This document shows, one piece after another, positions 42,524-51,720 of a stretch of DNA of 64,000 nt. Origin of the DNA: Planctomycetota bacterium. Its GTDB lineage: Bacteria > Planctomycetota > UBA1135 > UBA2386. The DNA is taken from NCBI GenBank assembly GCA_020638695.1, contig JACKIB010000021.1:27613-91612 (forward strand), in the 5' to 3' direction. Made by a program: the position numbers and the translations under genes. Position 1 is the stretch's first letter. The number at the start of each line of letters is the position of its first letter. The notes below the pieces were generated by a model. The model ran no database searches. It was not told the DNA's origin and saw only the letters and a program-made list of their open reading frames with translations.

Positions 42524-43750
42524 TCAGCGACGGGTCACGACGAGCTCGATCGCGTTCGACAACCGCAACCCCACCCCGTCGGTCTGGGCCGCCCCCTGCA
42601 GCCATGCCCGCGCGCCCAGCAACAACGGGTCGTTCGGGATCGGCACGTCGGTCCGCTGCAATCCGCCGGCCGGGATCGCCGCGGTGTTCAGCCAGACCGT
42701 GGTCGCCGGATCCAGCCGCAGTCGACCGAACGGGGTCGGGAGGTCCGCGGGAGCCGCGGCGATCAGCAGCACGGCGGGTCCGCCTTCGCCGGCGAGACGC
42801 AAGCCGACCGTGCCACCGAGCAACGCCGGACCGTCGGACCACAGCGCGGGTCCGCGCACCGCGGACTGCAGTTGCGCGAGCCGCGGCTCGGCGCGCAACG
42901 CCGGTCCGACCACCTGTTCGAGACCCTCGGGCCGGCCCTCGAGCTGTGCCGCCAACCACCCGACCGCACTGTCCAGCGACCGTTGGAACACCGCACGGTC
43001 GACCGCGGTCGAGCTGCCGTCCAGGCGCGCGACGTTCATGTGGGTGCAGTCGCCGTCGAGGCGCACGAACACCTTCATGCCCGTGTAGCCGTTCGCCTTG
43101 TCGTAGTAGGCCTGTGCCGTGCGTTGCCAGTCGAGGGTCGTGTCCCCCTCGCCGTGCAGGATCAACAGCGGCACGGCGACCCGCGGCGCGTGCAGTTCGG
43201 CGAACGAGAACACCCCTGAAGTCGTGCTCTCGAGTCCGTTGAACGGCGCAAAGCAGATCCCGGCGCGGTAGCCCGGGTTCGCCGAGAGCACCCGCACCGT
43301 GTTGCCACCACCCATCGAGTGGCCGCACACGGCGGCACGTGCAGTGTCGAGCGAACCGAACCAGAACGACGCGGTGCGCGCGTTCTCCTGGCGCAGCGCG
43401 GCGAGCAGCGCGATACCGTCGTCGCGCTGGACTTGCAGCTCGATGCGCGCGGTGTCGCTGAGCACCGCGATGAACCCGGCGGCAGCCAGGCGATCCCCGA
43501 GGTCCGGGTAGTTGCGACCCAGGCCACCGTACCCGTGCAGGAAGACGACGATCGGGTAGCCGCCCGCGCGCGAACGCAGCGGCGCGTTCTGGCCGGCCTG
43601 GGTGGCGGGGTAGTGGACCCGCGCCAACAGGGCGGACGAGCCGCTGGTGGTCGGGTTGGCGAAGGCGTCGTCGCGCCAGCCGACCTGGGCCGGGGCAGCG
43701 GGGGCGAGGAGCAGGGTGAAGAGGAGGAGGGTGCGGAGCGGTGGGTTCAT
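42524..43750 (-). CDS. Secreted alpha/beta hydrolase, polyester hydrolase/cutinase-like
   Basis: A 408-residue exported hydrolase (signal peptide MNPPLRTLLLFTLLLAPAAPAQ). The first 250 residues form an alpha/beta hydrolase of the dienelactone/cutinase-like type: VVFLHGYGGLGRNY supplies the oxyanion region, CGHSMGGGNTV the nucleophile Ser (about residue 146), GEGDTTLDW the Asp (about 203) and CTHMN the His (about 237). The Gly-rich GHSMGGG resembles polyesterase-lipase-cutinase enzymes. The C-terminal 150 residues are a beta domain of unknown role. It is monocistronic, with ileS 447 bp upstream. Confidence 0.85.
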   Translation of the reverse strand: MNPPLRTLLLFTLLLAPAAPAQVGWRDDAFANPTTSGSSALLARVHYPATQAGQNAPLRSRAGGYPIVVFLHGYGGLGRNYPDLGDRLAAAGFIAVLSDTARIELQVQRDDGIALLAALRQENARTASFWFGSLDTARAAVCGHSMGGGNTVRVLSANPGYRAGICFAPFNGLESTTSGVFSFAELHAPRVAVPLLILHGEGDTTLDWQRTAQAYYDKANGYTGMKVFVRLDGDCTHMNVARLDGSSTAVDRAVFQRSLDSAVGWLAAQLEGRPEGLEQVVGPALRAEPRLAQLQSAVRGPALWSDGPALLGGTVGLRLAGEGGPAVLLIAAAPADLPTPFGRLRLDPATTVWLNTAAIPAGGLQRTDVPIPNDPLLLGARAWLQGAAQTDGVGLRLSNAIELVVTRR

Positions 43751-44197
43751 CGCCGAGTGTTCGGTGCGCGGCGGGGCAACGGGACAGATTCGCGTGCCCC
43801 GAACGGCGCAGGGTCGGTTTTCCGTCGCGAGAAGCGGGAACGCGACGTCGATGTCGACCCGGGTGCTCGACGCCCTCGCTTCGTGGCGCTGCAGGGCTGG
43901 CAGTTCCTCACTGGAGAGCCAGCTGAGAGACGCGGGGCAGCGGATTCTCCGGGGACACCCCTCGACGCATCCGAAGCGACCGCGAAGAAGACGCCGCTGG
44001 GAACGCGCGGAGTGGCGGACGCGCGTTCGTGGGGTGGAGCGCTGCGCCAAGAGGGACCGTCACTCGCTTCGCACGACGCCGCGACCGGGTGTCTTCTCGC
44101 CGGCGCCACGCGGTCATGCTGCGCACGACGCTCGACGCGCGCGAGCACGCCGACTCCGCCCGCACCCCACGACGAGATACCCGATCCGGTCGATCCG
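43751..44197. other. Intergenic region without a recognised gene
   Basis: These 447 bp between ileS and the hydrolase hold no frame with a family signature, no tRNA-like fold and no clear terminator. The hydrolase promoter must lie here. Confidence 0.5.
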
Positions 44198-47100
44198 TCA
44201 GCCGACCCGGCGTACGCCGACCCGCACCGCGGCACCGCCGGCCTTGCCCGCTTCCACGTGCAACTCCGGTCCCACCGCGCCGACCACCAGTTCGTCGCAC
44301 AACGTCTGTGCACACACCCAAGCGCGGTGCGCCTCGACCGCGGCGCGCACCTCGTCGCCACCCTCGACCGCGAGCGCGATGTGGTCGCTGATGTGCAGCC
44401 CGGCGCCCTTGCGCGCGTTCTGCACCAGCCGCACCAGATCGCGCGCCATCCCCTCACGCTCGAGCTCCGGGGTGACGGCGACGTCGAGCACCACCACCAT
44501 GTCGTTGCTCGGCAACGACGCGCTGGCGACGCCGTCCTTGGCGTCGAGCCGCAGCTCGTACTCATTGGCCGCCAGCACCACCCCGCCGACCTCGACACTG
44601 CCATCTTCGCGCCGCGTCCACGCGCCCTGGCGCGCGGCGAGCATGACTGCCTTCATCCGCTCGCCGAGCTTCGGCCCCATGACCTTGGCGTTGACCTGCA
44701 GGCGGAACGAACCGAACTGCTCGATCGCCTCCGAGAAGCGCAGCTCCTTGACGTTGATCTCGTCGGTCACCAGGTGGGCGAACGGCGCCAGCGTCTCGCT
44801 GCCCGCGCCGGCCACCGTCAGCGCCTGCAGCGGCAACCGGGTGCGCAGCTTGTGTGCTTCGCGCAGCGCCAACGCCGCCGAACACGCGTCGCGCGCGCGG
44901 TCCATCCCCCGCACCAAGGCGGGGTCCGCCGGCAGTTCGGCGGCGGCGGGCCAATCCGCCAGGTGCACGCTCCGTTCCCCGGTGAGCCCGCGGTAGACCT
45001 CTTCCGTCAACAGCGGTAGCAGCGGCGCGGCGACCTTGCACAGCGTGGTCAACACCGAATACAGCGTGTCGTACGCGTCCTGCTTGTCGGCATCGCGCTC
45101 CGCCTTCCAGAAGCGGTCGCGGCTGCGGCGGATGTACCAGTTGTTCAGCGCATCGAGGAACGCGGTGATCCGCTGGCAGCTGCCGGCGATGTCGTAGGCA
45201 TCCATGCTGGCCTGCACGCCATCGACCAGCTCGCGGGTCTTCGCCAGCACGTAGCGGTCGAGCAGCTGCCCGCTGTCGGTGCGGAACGCGGCGCGCACCC
45301 CATCGGTGTTGGCGTAGAGCGTGAAGAACGAGTACGCGTTCCAGATCGGCTTGAGCACCAGCCGAACCACCTCGGCGATCGATTGGCCCTCCTTGTCGAT
45401 CTGCAGGTCTCCGCCGCGCAGGATCGGCGACGCCATCAGCGACCAGCGCAGTGCGTCCGAGCCGTGCGTCGCGAACATCTCCTCGGGGTCGGGGTAGTTG
45501 CGCAGCCGTTTGCTCAGCTTCTGCCCCGCGCTGTCGAGCACCACGCCGTGGCAGATGCAGTTGCGGAACGGCGGCCGGTCGAACAGTGCCGTCGACAACA
45601 CTACCAGCGTGTAGAACCAGCCGCGGGTCTGGGCGACGTATTCGACGATGAAGTCGGCCGGGAAGTGGCTCTCGAACCACTCCTTGTTCTCGAACGGGTA
45701 GTGCACCTGCGCGTACGGCATCGACCCCGACTCGAACCAACAGTCGAGCACTTCCGGCACCCGCCGCATCGTGCTCTCACCGGTCGGGTCGTCGGGGTTG
45801 GGCCGCGTCAACGAATCGATGAACGGCCGGTGCAGGTCCTCGACCTTGACGCCGAAGTCGCGTTCCAGCGCGGCGATCGACCCGTAGACGTCGACCCGCG
45901 GGTACTTCGGGTCGTCGCTCCGCCACACCGGGATCGGCGAGCCCCAGAACCGATTGCGGCTGATCGACCAGTCGCGTGCGTTCTCCAGCCACTTGCCGAA
46001 CTGCCCGTCGCGGATGTGCTCGGGGATCCAGCGGATCTGCTGGTTGAGCTCCACCATGCGGTCGCGGAACGCGGTGACCTTGACGTACCACGAGCTGACC
46101 GCCTTGTAGATCAGCGGCTGGTCGGTGCGCCAGCAATGCGGGTAGTTGTGCTCGTAGGTGACGTGCTTGCGCAGCACGCCGCGCGCCTTCAGCTCCTTGA
46201 TGATGTCCTTGTTGGCCTCGAGCACGTTGGTGCCGGCCCAGTCCGGGACTTCGCTGGTGAAGCGCCCCTTCTCGTCGACCGGACACACCAGTTCGATCCC
46301 GTGCGCCTCGCACAGCCGCTGGTCGTCCTCGCCGAAGCCCGGCGCCATGTGCACCACGCCGGTGCCCTCCGCGACGTCGACGAAGTCGCCGGCCAGCACG
46401 CGGAAGGAGTTCGGGTGGTCGGCGAAGTACGGGAACAGCGGCCGGTAGCGGCGCCCCACCAGCTCGCGCCCCTTCAGCGCGCCGACTTCCTCGAACCCGT
46501 CGAGCTCCTTCTGGTAGCTGTCACGCGTCGCTGCACCGAGCAGCACGTGCTCGCCGGTCGGCCCACGCAGCAGCGCGTAGTCGATGTCCTCGCCGACTGC
46601 CAGCGCCAGGTTCGACGGCAGCGTCCACGGCGTCGTCGTCCACACCAGCACCTGCAGCGGCCCCGGATCGCCCGCCGCGGGCTCGAGCGTGAACGCGACC
46701 GTGACCGCCGGGTCCTGCCGCGGCCGATAGCTGTTGTCGAGGCGGATCTCGAAGTTGGACAGCGGGGTCTCGACGGCCCAGCTGTACGGCATCACTCGAT
46801 AGCCCTCGTAGACCAGCCCCTTGTTCCACAGCTGCTCGAAGGCCCACATCACGCTCTCCATGTAGGAGCGATCCATGGTCTTGTAGTCGTTGCGGAAGTC
46901 GACCCAGCGCGCCTGCCGCGTCACGTAGCTCTCCCACTCGGCGGTGTAGCGCTGCACCGAACGCCGGCAGGTGTCGTTGAACGCCGCGATCCCGAGACCC
47001 TCGATCGCCTGGCGCCCGGAGACCCCGAGCTCCTTCTCGGCCTCCATCTCGGCCGGCAGGCCATGGCAATCCCAACCGAACCGCCGCTCGACGCGGCGTC

Positions 47101-47356
47101 CGCGCATCGTCTGGTAGCGCGGAACCACGTCCTTGACGTAGCCGGTGAGCAGGTGGCCGTAGTGTGGCAGGCCGTTGGCGAACGGCGGGCCGTCGTAGAA
47201 GACGTACTCGTTGCTGCCGTGGTCGCCGCGCGGGCGGTTGTCGATCGACGCCTGGAAGGTGCCCTGCTCGGCCCAGAGCTTCAGGATTCGGGCCTCGATG
47301 GCCGGGAAGCGGGTGTCGTTGTCGACGTCGGGGTAGGGTTTGCGGTCGTTCGGCAT
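44198..47356 (-). CDS. ileS: Isoleucyl-tRNA synthetase, eukaryote-like (IleRS2) type
   Basis: A 1052-residue class I synthetase charging tRNA-Ile. HIGH-type motif is PHYGHLLTG near residue 65, preceded by YDGPPFANGL; KMSKS-type motif is QKLSKRLRNYP near residue 610. The editing domain is present (LQVLVWTTTPWTLPSNLALA), as are DWSISRNRFWGSPIPVW and the C-terminal anticodon-binding part. The GLPHYGH motif and long C-terminus place it in the IleRS2 group, which includes eukaryotic and mupirocin-resistant bacterial enzymes. The zinc finger of type-1 enzymes is not evident at the C-terminus. ATG 47356 gives MPNDRKPYPDVDND. IS remnants lie just upstream. Confidence 0.97.
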   Translation of the reverse strand: MPNDRKPYPDVDNDTRFPAIEARILKLWAEQGTFQASIDNRPRGDHGSNEYVFYDGPPFANGLPHYGHLLTGYVKDVVPRYQTMRGRRVERRFGWDCHGLPAEMEAEKELGVSGRQAIEGLGIAAFNDTCRRSVQRYTAEWESYVTRQARWVDFRNDYKTMDRSYMESVMWAFEQLWNKGLVYEGYRVMPYSWAVETPLSNFEIRLDNSYRPRQDPAVTVAFTLEPAAGDPGPLQVLVWTTTPWTLPSNLALAVGEDIDYALLRGPTGEHVLLGAATRDSYQKELDGFEEVGALKGRELVGRRYRPLFPYFADHPNSFRVLAGDFVDVAEGTGVVHMAPGFGEDDQRLCEAHGIELVCPVDEKGRFTSEVPDWAGTNVLEANKDIIKELKARGVLRKHVTYEHNYPHCWRTDQPLIYKAVSSWYVKVTAFRDRMVELNQQIRWIPEHIRDGQFGKWLENARDWSISRNRFWGSPIPVWRSDDPKYPRVDVYGSIAALERDFGVKVEDLHRPFIDSLTRPNPDDPTGESTMRRVPEVLDCWFESGSMPYAQVHYPFENKEWFESHFPADFIVEYVAQTRGWFYTLVVLSTALFDRPPFRNCICHGVVLDSAGQKLSKRLRNYPDPEEMFATHGSDALRWSLMASPILRGGDLQIDKEGQSIAEVVRLVLKPIWNAYSFFTLYANTDGVRAAFRTDSGQLLDRYVLAKTRELVDGVQASMDAYDIAGSCQRITAFLDALNNWYIRRSRDRFWKAERDADKQDAYDTLYSVLTTLCKVAAPLLPLLTEEVYRGLTGERSVHLADWPAAAELPADPALVRGMDRARDACSAALALREAHKLRTRLPLQALTVAGAGSETLAPFAHLVTDEINVKELRFSEAIEQFGSFRLQVNAKVMGPKLGERMKAVMLAARQGAWTRREDGSVEVGGVVLAANEYELRLDAKDGVASASLPSNDMVVVLDVAVTPELEREGMARDLVRLVQNARKGAGLHISDHIALAVEGGDEVRAAVEAHRAWVCAQTLCDELVVGAVGPELHVEAGKAGGAAVRVGVRRVG

Positions 47357-47879
47357 CGGACGCGGGGGAGGAGGGCGCAGTGTGCCGGGGGGCGAGCGTG
47401 GGGGCAACGGGCGATCGAAGGAGGTCAGTGCATGTCGGTGAAGCCCAAGGCGTGCCGCGTCCAGGGAATCCTGCACGCGTGCTGCGACGGCCCGAAGGGT
47501 TTCCCGACCGCAATCGACAGGTGTTCCCCGAGGCCACGGTCCAGACGTGCATCGTGCACATGATCCGTAACTCGCTGCGCTTCGTCCGCCACAAGGACTG
47601 CAAGTCGGTCGCCAAGATCTCGCGGCGTCGCTGCGTGCGTTTCGACATCCGCACGAGTCTGCCGGCGGGTCGCGAACTTCCCGAATGGGCTGCCAGGACA
47701 GTTGCCCCCGAATGCGACGCGAGCCGCCGTCACGCCCCTGCTCGCGCATGATCCGGGCTGGTTGGCTAGTCGGCCAGTCTGCAAGCAACATCGGACCGAC
47801 CGTCCTTGGAGCCCTGTTCGAGCTTCTCCATGGCGGGTCCACACCCCAATCCAATAGCGAGCGGTTGCTCCGCTCAGAC
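47357..47879. other. Upstream region of ileS with mobile-element debris
   Basis: These 523 bp contain an IS256 transposase fragment, one end of the dispersed repeat (CATGATCCGGGCTGGTTGGC at 47747-47766) and no intact gene. A promoter for ileS must lie in the first 120 bp but was not recognised; no T-box leader is evident. Confidence 0.5.
47483..47622 (+). pseudogene. IS256-family transposase fragment, frameshifted
   Basis: The plus strand reads CDGPKGFPTAID and then, after a frameshift near 47512, RQVFPEATVQTCIVHMIRNS followed by LRFVRHKDCKSVAKI. This is the conserved core of IS256-family transposases (CDGLKGFPEAI..VFPxAxVQxCIVHxIRNSxxxVxxKD). Only about 45 codons survive, so it is dead. It points to a past insertion upstream of ileS. 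Confidence 0.85.
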
Positions 47880-48098
47880 TCAACGATCGGCTTTGCTGCG
47901 ACCTCGACCGCCAGACTCCTCCCAGTAGAGGATCTTCAGGCGATTCCGCCGGCGGTTGCAGAAGACGAACAGGTGGCCGGCAAACGGGTCGCGGTCCAAG
48001 ACCGAACGCGTCTGTGCGGCAAGCCCGTCGATCGCCTTGCGCATGTCCGTGGCGCCGCACGCAAGGTAGATCCGGACGCCGTGTGGCACCGTCAGCAT
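47880..48098 (-). pseudogene. tnpB: IS66 TnpB, truncated
   Basis: The 72-residue frame starts MLTVPHGVRIYLACGATDMR and continues KAIDGLAAQTRSVLDRDPFA, GHLFVFCNRRRNRLKILYWE, exactly the start of IS66 TnpB (usually about 115 residues). After ILYWEE it turns into unrelated sequence. It overlaps tnpA by 7 nt. Confidence 0.88.
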
Positions 48099-48412
48099 GC
48101 CCGACCGAGTGTCTGCACAAGCCGGATCAGCTCATCTGCATCGAAGCCGGCAGGAACGGTGATCCGCGCCCCTCCGGGCAGGCGCACGTCAAACGGACTC
48201 GTCGTTGGGGAGGTCGCGTCTGCGACTTGGGTCACTTCGACCATCGCCCCAATGGGCGGGATTTCGCCTCCTCGGGTTCGCAGTCGCGATCGCCACCAAC
48301 GAACCGTGCTCGTGGCCGCACCGAGCCACGCCGCGAACGCTTCGTCACTCTCGTTTCGCCATTGCCGCTTCAGGGCGGCCTGCCACTCGCTCGCCGATCG
48401 TCTCTGGGTCAT
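48092..48412 (-). CDS. tnpA: IS66 accessory protein TnpA
   Basis: A 106-residue protein with a helix-turn-helix near the N-terminus (SDEAFAAWLGAATSTVRWWR) and a C-terminal FDVRLPGGARITVPAGFDAD-ELIRLVQTLG that is the classical end of IS66 OrfA. It appears complete, but with tnpB and tnpC broken it is probably a relic. Its product would have been needed for transposition with TnpB and TnpC. Confidence 0.85.
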   Translation of the reverse strand: MTQRRSASEWQAALKRQWRNESDEAFAAWLGAATSTVRWWRSRLRTRGGEIPPIGAMVEVTQVADATSPTTSPFDVRLPGGARITVPAGFDADELIRLVQTLGRAC

Positions 48413-48478
48413 CCACGCGATTCTGTGCCTGGCTCGTGGCCGGACCAGATGGTCGCTATCGCGTGGTTACAAAATTCA

Positions 48479-48814
48479 CTATTCAGTTCGTGTCTTCATG
48501 GCAACCGCGAAACTCACGGCGCCCCAAAATGCATGGAATACAGCCAACACGCGATAAACGATCGATATCATGTCCCAGTCTGTTCCCAGGCTATATATGC
48601 ACACCATGATCGGTCCAACGAAACCCGCCATTCCAAGTCGAACCCACTGCCTACAATATAAGTGCATCACAATAACCCTCGCGATCACAACCATCGACAT
48701 TGGAACAAGCCACATGGGAGACCATGCAGTGGCCTCCCCCAGAACTGCGGACACGAACACGGTCACCGCAAATAGCATGTCAACCAGCAACATAACTACT
48801 AATGCCATCCACAT
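48479..48814 (-). CDS. Small AT-rich orphan membrane protein
   Basis: A 111-residue protein with three to four hydrophobic segments (MWMALVVMLLVDMLFAVTVF, MWLVPMSMVVIARVIVM, FVGPIMVCIYSLG, and a final VFHAFWGAVSFAVAM). It is rich in Met and poor in the Ala/Arg typical of neighbours, and the DNA from about 48460 to 48850 is clearly lower in GC. It stands beside IS remnants, so it likely came in by transfer. No family is recognised. Alternative starts lie at the second Met. Confidence 0.55.
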   Translation of the reverse strand: MWMALVVMLLVDMLFAVTVFVSAVLGEATAWSPMWLVPMSMVVIARVIVMHLYCRQWVRLGMAGFVGPIMVCIYSLGTDWDMISIVYRVLAVFHAFWGAVSFAVAMKTRTE

Positions 48815-48961
48815 ACCATATGGCTTATCCTGGTCGCACTACTTATAAACCTCACTCATGAATCGGCGTATGCAATCCGCTCGCCAGTCCTTGTGCCGTC
48901 TCTCGGTGTCCCCGCGTCCAGATTCGCCTATCCGTGCTTCTCACGCGAGCTCATCACCCCC

Positions 48962-51511
48962 TCACTCCACCGGCACCACCACCCGCTCCACTTTCCCCGG
49001 CACCGCCGTAACCTCCACCTGCCCCACCGGCGGCGCGGTCCACGCCTTCTGCTGCCCGTCCGGTTCCAACAGCGCCGCGTTGTTGTGCAAGCGCAACCGC
49101 AGCGCCACCGGCGGCAGATACAGCTCCAGCTCCGACACCCCAGGCGCGACGTGCACACGACCCGTGATCCCCTGCCGTGTCTGCCCGGCGGCGATCGCCA
49201 TCAGCGGGTTGTCGACCCCCTCGGCATTCTCGAGGATCTGCAACCGCGACACCGCCACCGGCTTGTCCTTGTTCTTGCCGGCGCCGAACGTCACGCGGAC
49301 CAGACCGAGTTCGATCGCGAGGGACTCCTCGGCGGTTCCCCCGGAGGTGACCTTCACCGCATCCGAGCGGAGTAGGCGCACGCCGGTCGCCAAGTCGTAG
49401 GCACAGACTTGGTAGCGCCCCTTGGGCAACCGCATCGCGAACCGGCCGTCCGCCGCCGGTGCCGCGGTGGCACGGATGTCCGGGCGGCCCTGTGCGGCGT
49501 GCAAGGTGATGCCGACCCCGGGCTGCGGTTGCTGCTCTCGCGCCGGCTCGGCGACCAACACGAGTCGCCCGGGTGGCAGGGCGGCACCGCGGAACGTGAC
49601 CTTGCCGGTCAGGGTGCCCAACCGGTGCGGCGCGCCGTCGATCTCGTGCGTGAGGTCCTCTTTCCCGACCTCGAGCTTGCTCATCACCTGCTCGTGGCGG
49701 CTCCCACTGCCGTCGCGCCGCGGTCGCTCGAGTACTACCGAGTAGCTCCCCTTGCCGAGGCCTTCGAAGGCGAACGTGCCGTCCGCCGCAACCGGAACGG
49801 CACTGCGCGATGTGGCCCCCTGTGCACTGCTCCGCCCTCCGGCGGCCGCGCCGCCCATCGCGATCATCAACGCGTTCTGCTGGGTGTGCTGGGCGTCGAG
49901 CCGCACGAAGCAGCCACCCAAGTCTCCCCCGGTGATCTTGCCCGCCAGCTTCGCACCGCGCGGTATCCGCACCGCGATACCGGTCTTGTGCTCCATCTTG
50001 GCGAGCTTCAGCTTGATGGGTTCAGCGAACGGTCGCGCCGGATGCGACACCTGCAGCTCGTACGATCCTTCGGCCAGCTGCCGGACCACGAACGCACCCT
50101 TGCCGTCGGTCTCGGCGTCGAAGCCATGGCGCGGCTGCGTCACCATCCCGACGTTGTTGTTCTGCTTGCGTAGGCAGCGCACCTGGGCGCCGAGGATCGG
50201 AGCACCGCTGTCCGCATCCACCACGGTGCCCGCGACGCTCGATTCGCGGTCCATCTCGACCTTGATGAGGTTGGCTTTCGGCTCGTCGGGGTCGAAACGC
50301 ACATCGGTGCGCACGGCCGGCGCGTAGCCGGGCGCCTTCACCAGCAGCGCGGCGCTCGCCGGCTGCCCGGGCGCGGGACCGGGCAGCATCAGTCGACCCG
50401 GCTCGCGCGCGTCGCGCCCGAGCATCGGCATCTGCATCTCGAGCAGCATGCTGCCGAACGCCATCATGTTCGCCTGCATCCAAACCGCGACGCCGCTGAG
50501 CCCGGGTACCTTGGCGCCGGACTTCGCATCGACCACGGCGAGTTCGAGCGAGTTGTCGAGGCGGCGGTTGCCGAGCGTGATCGTGATGTCGGCCTTCGGT
50601 CCATCCAGCACGGGGCCAAAGACCCAACCCTGTGCAGGGTTGACCCAAGCACCCACGCCACGCACCGCGCGGTCGACCGCCGCGACGCGGTAGCGACCGG
50701 GGTTCTGCAGCGGGATTCGGAACGTGCCGTCGGCGGCGGTCTCGTGGCTCTCAGGGTACAACACGCCGCGCTCCGAACGCACCACGAGGTGCGCCGCGAT
50801 CGGCTTGCCCGCCGCGTCCACTACCCGACCGCTCACCACCCCACCCTTCTGCAGGTCGACGACCAGAGGTTGGCGCGGGTGCGCGAAGTCGATCTGTGCC
50901 GTGTAGTAGCCCGGCGCGGACACCTCGACCCCAGCACCTCGCGCCAGCACCCCGGTCAACTTGAACACCCCCTTGTCGTTGCTGACCGCGACCGCGGTGT
51001 AGCGATCCTCGTGCACCGGCGTGATCCCTGAAGCCCTCGCCGTCCCGCCGAACCGCTCGGTCGCGAGCGCATCCACCGCGAACACGACCGCGCCGGCGAC
51101 CGGTTCGCGGTCGGGACCGCGTACCATCCCGGTGATGGTCGCGCCGCGTGGCAGCACGACGGTCTCGATCCCGTCGGCCGGCAGCGCGGCGGCCGGGGCG
51201 AAGTAGGACTGGCTGGACGCCCCGCGGTCGAGCAGGAATCCGGCTCTGCCCGGGGCGGTGACCCACACGAGGTAGCGCCCCCGCACCCCCGCGGCCGGAC
51301 GCGGGCAGGTGGCCCGCCCCTGCGCGTCGGTTACGGCTACCGGTTGGGCACCGGGTAGGTCGTTCACATCGGCCCCGGCGAACACCGACGCTCCAGCCAA
51401 CGGCGCGCCCTTCTCGTCCAGCACGCGCAGCGGCACCGATTGTGCCGTGGCGCATGCGGCGGCCAACGCGGAGAAAAGCACGGGAAGGGACGCGGAGCGC
51501 AGTCGTCTCAT
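48962..51511 (-). CDS. Secreted protein of carboxypeptidase-regulatory-like domains (copy 1)
   Basis: An 849-residue exported protein (signal peptide core SASLPVLFSALAAACATAQS). It opens with VPLRVLDEKGAPLAGASVFA and contains about six CarboxypepD_reg-like beta domains, each with a VxGxVxDxxGxPxxxAxV pattern, for example GGVVSGRVVDAAGKPIAAHL and SSVAGTVVDADSGAPILGAQ, and YRVAAVD- or YELQVSHP-type final strands. The C-terminus (LYLPPVALRLRLHNNAALLE) ends VTAVPGKVERVVVPVE. Such tandem beta domains usually serve in adhesion or scaffold building at the surface. It is a paralogue of the next gene, 209 nt upstream in the same orientation. Confidence 0.75.
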   Translation of the reverse strand: MRRLRSASLPVLFSALAAACATAQSVPLRVLDEKGAPLAGASVFAGADVNDLPGAQPVAVTDAQGRATCPRPAAGVRGRYLVWVTAPGRAGFLLDRGASSQSYFAPAAALPADGIETVVLPRGATITGMVRGPDREPVAGAVVFAVDALATERFGGTARASGITPVHEDRYTAVAVSNDKGVFKLTGVLARGAGVEVSAPGYYTAQIDFAHPRQPLVVDLQKGGVVSGRVVDAAGKPIAAHLVVRSERGVLYPESHETAADGTFRIPLQNPGRYRVAAVDRAVRGVGAWVNPAQGWVFGPVLDGPKADITITLGNRRLDNSLELAVVDAKSGAKVPGLSGVAVWMQANMMAFGSMLLEMQMPMLGRDAREPGRLMLPGPAPGQPASAALLVKAPGYAPAVRTDVRFDPDEPKANLIKVEMDRESSVAGTVVDADSGAPILGAQVRCLRKQNNNVGMVTQPRHGFDAETDGKGAFVVRQLAEGSYELQVSHPARPFAEPIKLKLAKMEHKTGIAVRIPRGAKLAGKITGGDLGGCFVRLDAQHTQQNALMIAMGGAAAGGRSSAQGATSRSAVPVAADGTFAFEGLGKGSYSVVLERPRRDGSGSRHEQVMSKLEVGKEDLTHEIDGAPHRLGTLTGKVTFRGAALPPGRLVLVAEPAREQQPQPGVGITLHAAQGRPDIRATAAPAADGRFAMRLPKGRYQVCAYDLATGVRLLRSDAVKVTSGGTAEESLAIELGLVRVTFGAGKNKDKPVAVSRLQILENAEGVDNPLMAIAAGQTRQGITGRVHVAPGVSELELYLPPVALRLRLHNNAALLEPDGQQKAWTAPPVGQVEVTAVPGKVERVVVPVE

Positions 51512-51720
51512 CGGTTCACAAGCCGCGGCAGGGCGGGGGAAGTTCGGGGCGGTCGACGAATCTCGACCACGGATCTTCCCAGTTCCCTGGACGGAACGCG
51601 ACGCAACCCGGCGATGGTTCAGAACACGAGCCCGAATCGCCCCGCCGTGGGCGCGCGACAACCCCTTGGCCCGGACTGTGCGGGCGCCCGGCGATTCGCC
51701 ATCCGGCCTCGACCCCTGGG

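Larger units (their letters stand above)
47743..48420 (-). mobile_element. IS66-family element, truncated
   Basis: The element holds a complete tnpA-type accessory gene and the first two thirds of tnpB. The transposase gene tnpC and the left end are missing. Boundaries are uncertain because I could not identify terminal inverted repeats. Confidence 0.7.

Noticed and set aside
41335..43242. Long plus-strand open frame opposite the ECF42, YCII and hydrolase genes
   Set aside because: It is low-complexity Arg/Pro/Ser-rich and covers three genes on the other strand that have strong family motifs.
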